6,751 nucleotides of DNA from contig PXAP01000263.1 of NCBI GenBank assembly GCA_003567115.1, forward strand, positions 1 to 6,751, read 5' to 3'. The translations under genes were made by a program, and so were the position numbers. This document shows, piece by piece, positions 5,408 through 6,751 of the stretch. Position 1 is the first letter of the stretch. Every line of letters begins with the position of its first letter. Under the pieces are notes generated by a model that saw nothing but the letters and a program-made list of their open reading frames with translations, had not been told where the DNA came from and made no database searches. The DNA is from Bacteroidota bacterium. Its GTDB lineage: Bacteria > Bacteroidota > Bacteroidia > Bacteroidales > PUMT01.

Positions 5408-6751
5408 ATGGAACAACGTATCACATGTTTTTTACCTGCAGAAAAGGTGGAAGATCTTTCTGTAAACCTCAAACAACTGGAAAAAACGGGGGTAATAAAG
5501 AATGTTTTTATTTTTGGTAAACCTGAGATTGGAGATATCCGTATACCTGAAAATGTTGAGATGCTTGACATTGTCTCCATGTCCACGACTGCTGCTGTAA
5601 AAAATATGGGATTGTTGGCAGACAATGATTATGTGCTGATTTGTACCAAAAGCCTCACTTTAAGGTTGGGAGAGATGTCGCTGCAACGAATGATGCAGGT
5701 AGCCGATGATACAGGGGCAGGTATGGTCTATTCCAACTATTTTGAACTTAACAAGGGAGTGGTTTTACCCTGTCCGGTTCTGGATTATCAGCAGGGCAGT
5801 CTGCGTGACGATTTTAACTTCGGATCGGTTATGCTTTACCGCACCTCTGCTTTAAAAGAAGCTGCTTCAAAAATCCCTGCCGGTTACCGGTTTGCCGGAC
5901 TCTACAGCCTGAGGTTGAATGTATCGGAAAAAAACAGTATATTAAGGATACCGGAATATCTTTATACTGAAACAGAAACTGACACCCGGCAATCGGGCCG
6001 GAAAATGTTCGATTATGTAGATCCCCGGAACAGGCAAATACAGGCAGAGATGGAAAAGGCATGTACAGGTCATCTTAAATCAACCGGAGGCTGGCTTAAA
6101 CCTGAATTCAGGAAAGTCAACCTGAACAGAGGTTCTTTTCCTGTTGAGGCTTCGGTAATAATGCCTGTCAGGAACAGAATAAAAACAATTTCAGATGCCG
6201 TTGATTCCGTTTTGATCCAGAAAACGGGCTTCCCATTTAACCTTATAGTTGTCGATAATCATTCTTCGGACGGCACGACAGAGTTGCTGAGGGAATATGC
6301 CCAAAAAGATAAAAGAATCATTCATCTTGTTCCAGGCAGAGATGATCTTGGTATAGGGGGATGCTGGAATGCTGCAGCCTTTCACTTCTCATGCGGCAGA
6401 TTTGCAATACAGCTTGACAGTGATGATATTTATATTGACAACCGTGTGCTGCAGCGAATTGTCGATGAGTTTTATAAGCAGGATTGTGTTATGATCGTGG
6501 GTAGTTACAGGACAGTTAATTTTAAACTTGAGGAGATTCCCCCCGGACTGATGCTGGGGGCGGTTACCGCACGTGAAGATCCCCGGGAAGCTTGGATTAG
6601 CCCCGCAGGTTATACCCTAAATGACGTGCCCCGGAGCGGCCGGGTAGGAACCAGCAGTTTAAGACGCGCTTCCCAGCTGCTCCGCTACCGTCCTGACCTG
6701 CAAGTAGTGCCCTTAAGGGGCAATATACCCACTCGTTTACGTAAAGCCAAA
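5408..6751 (+). CDS. Two-domain family 2 glycosyltransferase, 3' end replaced by HemC sequence
   Basis: An open frame of 448 codons that leaves the window without a stop; only residues 1 to ~380 belong to the glycosyltransferase. The second domain (from ~247) is a standard GT2 GT-A fold: VEASVIMPVRNR (246-257), VVDNHSSDGT (281-290), GIGGCWNAA and the metal-binding Asp-Ser-Asp at 337-339. The first domain (1 to ~240) has features of a second GT-A fold, with NDYVLICTKSL where a DxD-bearing strand would be, then MVYSNYFE, DYQQGSLRDDFNFGS and VMLYRTSAL. It lacks an acidic DxD, so it may be non-catalytic. No membrane segments are seen. The transferase should continue past EEIPPGL with its acceptor-side and catalytic-base region, which is missing. 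The donor and acceptor sugars are unknown. Start ATG 5408: the frame has a stop at 5393-5395, so this is the first possible ATG. It diverges from murK. Confidence 0.8.
   Translation, partial: MEQRITCFLPAEKVEDLSVNLKQLEKTGVIKNVFIFGKPEIGDIRIPENVEMLDIVSMSTTAAVKNMGLLADNDYVLICTKSLTLRLGEMSLQRMMQVADDTGAGMVYSNYFELNKGVVLPCPVLDYQQGSLRDDFNFGSVMLYRTSALKEAASKIPAGYRFAGLYSLRLNVSEKNSILRIPEYLYTETETDTRQSGRKMFDYVDPRNRQIQAEMEKACTGHLKSTGGWLKPEFRKVNLNRGSFPVEASVIMPVRNRIKTISDAVDSVLIQKTGFPFNLIVVDNHSSDGTTELLREYAQKDKRIIHLVPGRDDLGIGGCWNAAAFHFSCGRFAIQLDSDDIYIDNRVLQRIVDEFYKQDCVMIVGSYRTVNFKLEEIPPGLMLGAVTAREDPREAWISPAGYTLNDVPRSGRVGTSSLRRASQLLRYRPDLQVVPLRGNIPTRLRKAK
6539..6751 (+). CDS. hemC: Internal fragment of hydroxymethylbilane synthase (porphobilinogen deaminase)
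   Basis: From about codon 378 of the open frame the protein is unmistakably the middle of HemC, the haem-pathway enzyme that joins four porphobilinogens. It shows AREDPREAWIS, the substrate-binding GRVGTSSLRRASQLL and VVPLRGNIPTRLRK, which contain the conserved arginines. In E. coli numbering this is roughly residues 90-160, so it begins just after the catalytic HSMKD segment and ends well before the cofactor-binding cysteine. GC is about 62% against ~38% in the preceding 60 bases, and 9 of 11 arginine codons are CGN, unlike the AGG/AGA-rich genes to the left. Both ends are missing: the left is fused to the glycosyltransferase and the right leaves the window. It probably comes from another genome. 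Confidence 0.85.

Noticed and set aside
5408..6751. A genuine glycosyltransferase-HemC fusion protein
   Set aside because: Both partners are truncated at the joint, the pathways are unrelated, and base composition changes abruptly. I list the two parts separately instead.
1..6751. CRISPR array, tRNA or rRNA genes, transposase, toxin-antitoxin or phage genes
   Set aside because: I looked for regular spaced repeats, cloverleaf-like segments and recognisable proteins of these classes on both strands and saw none. Reading frames opposite or overlapping the listed genes have no family-like sequence.

Overview
The window looks like a piece of a Bacteroidetes chromosome (Bacteroidales/Marinilabiliales-like). 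The reasons are TAnnTTTG-type promoter motifs upstream of several genes, little or no Shine-Dalgarno sequence at the starts, moderate GC with many AGG/AGA arginine codons, remains of a 7TM-type histidine kinase, and a PTS-independent MurNAc kinase/MurQ pair of the kind known in this phylum. This is inference from sequence features; no database was searched.

Layout, left to right. Positions 1-264 are AT-rich and show no gene, only a likely promoter. A two-gene plus-strand operon follows: a small lipoprotein with an antibiotic-biosynthesis-monooxygenase (ABM) domain (265-663) and, 2 bases later, a zinc-dependent medium-chain dehydrogenase (666-1700). Next, 1736-2384 holds the wreck of a histidine kinase. 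Two stretches of its membrane domain and the last ATP-binding stretch survive in three different frames, interrupted by about 95 bp rich in inverted repeats and by a large internal deletion. A leader with two mutually exclusive hairpins precedes a complete type I-alpha DAHP synthase (2509-3597), the first step of aromatic amino-acid synthesis. It converges on a minus-strand operon, murQ (3594-4439) preceded by a BadF/BcrA-type sugar kinase (4441-5286). The stop codons of the DAHP synthase and murQ interlock. Together the kinase and MurQ can turn recycled MurNAc into GlcNAc-6-phosphate.

Diverging from the kinase is a long reading frame that runs off the right edge (5408-6751). It starts as a two-domain family 2 glycosyltransferase. 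Around 6536-6550 it changes abruptly, in frame, into the middle of hydroxymethylbilane synthase (HemC), and GC jumps from about 38% to about 62%. I read the last ~210 bases as foreign to the rest, most likely an assembly chimera at a contig end, less likely a real recombination.

The points most worth following are the GT/HemC junction, the broken kinase with its palindromic insert, and the DAHP synthase leader. I found no convincing new defence, mobile or RNA-guided system.
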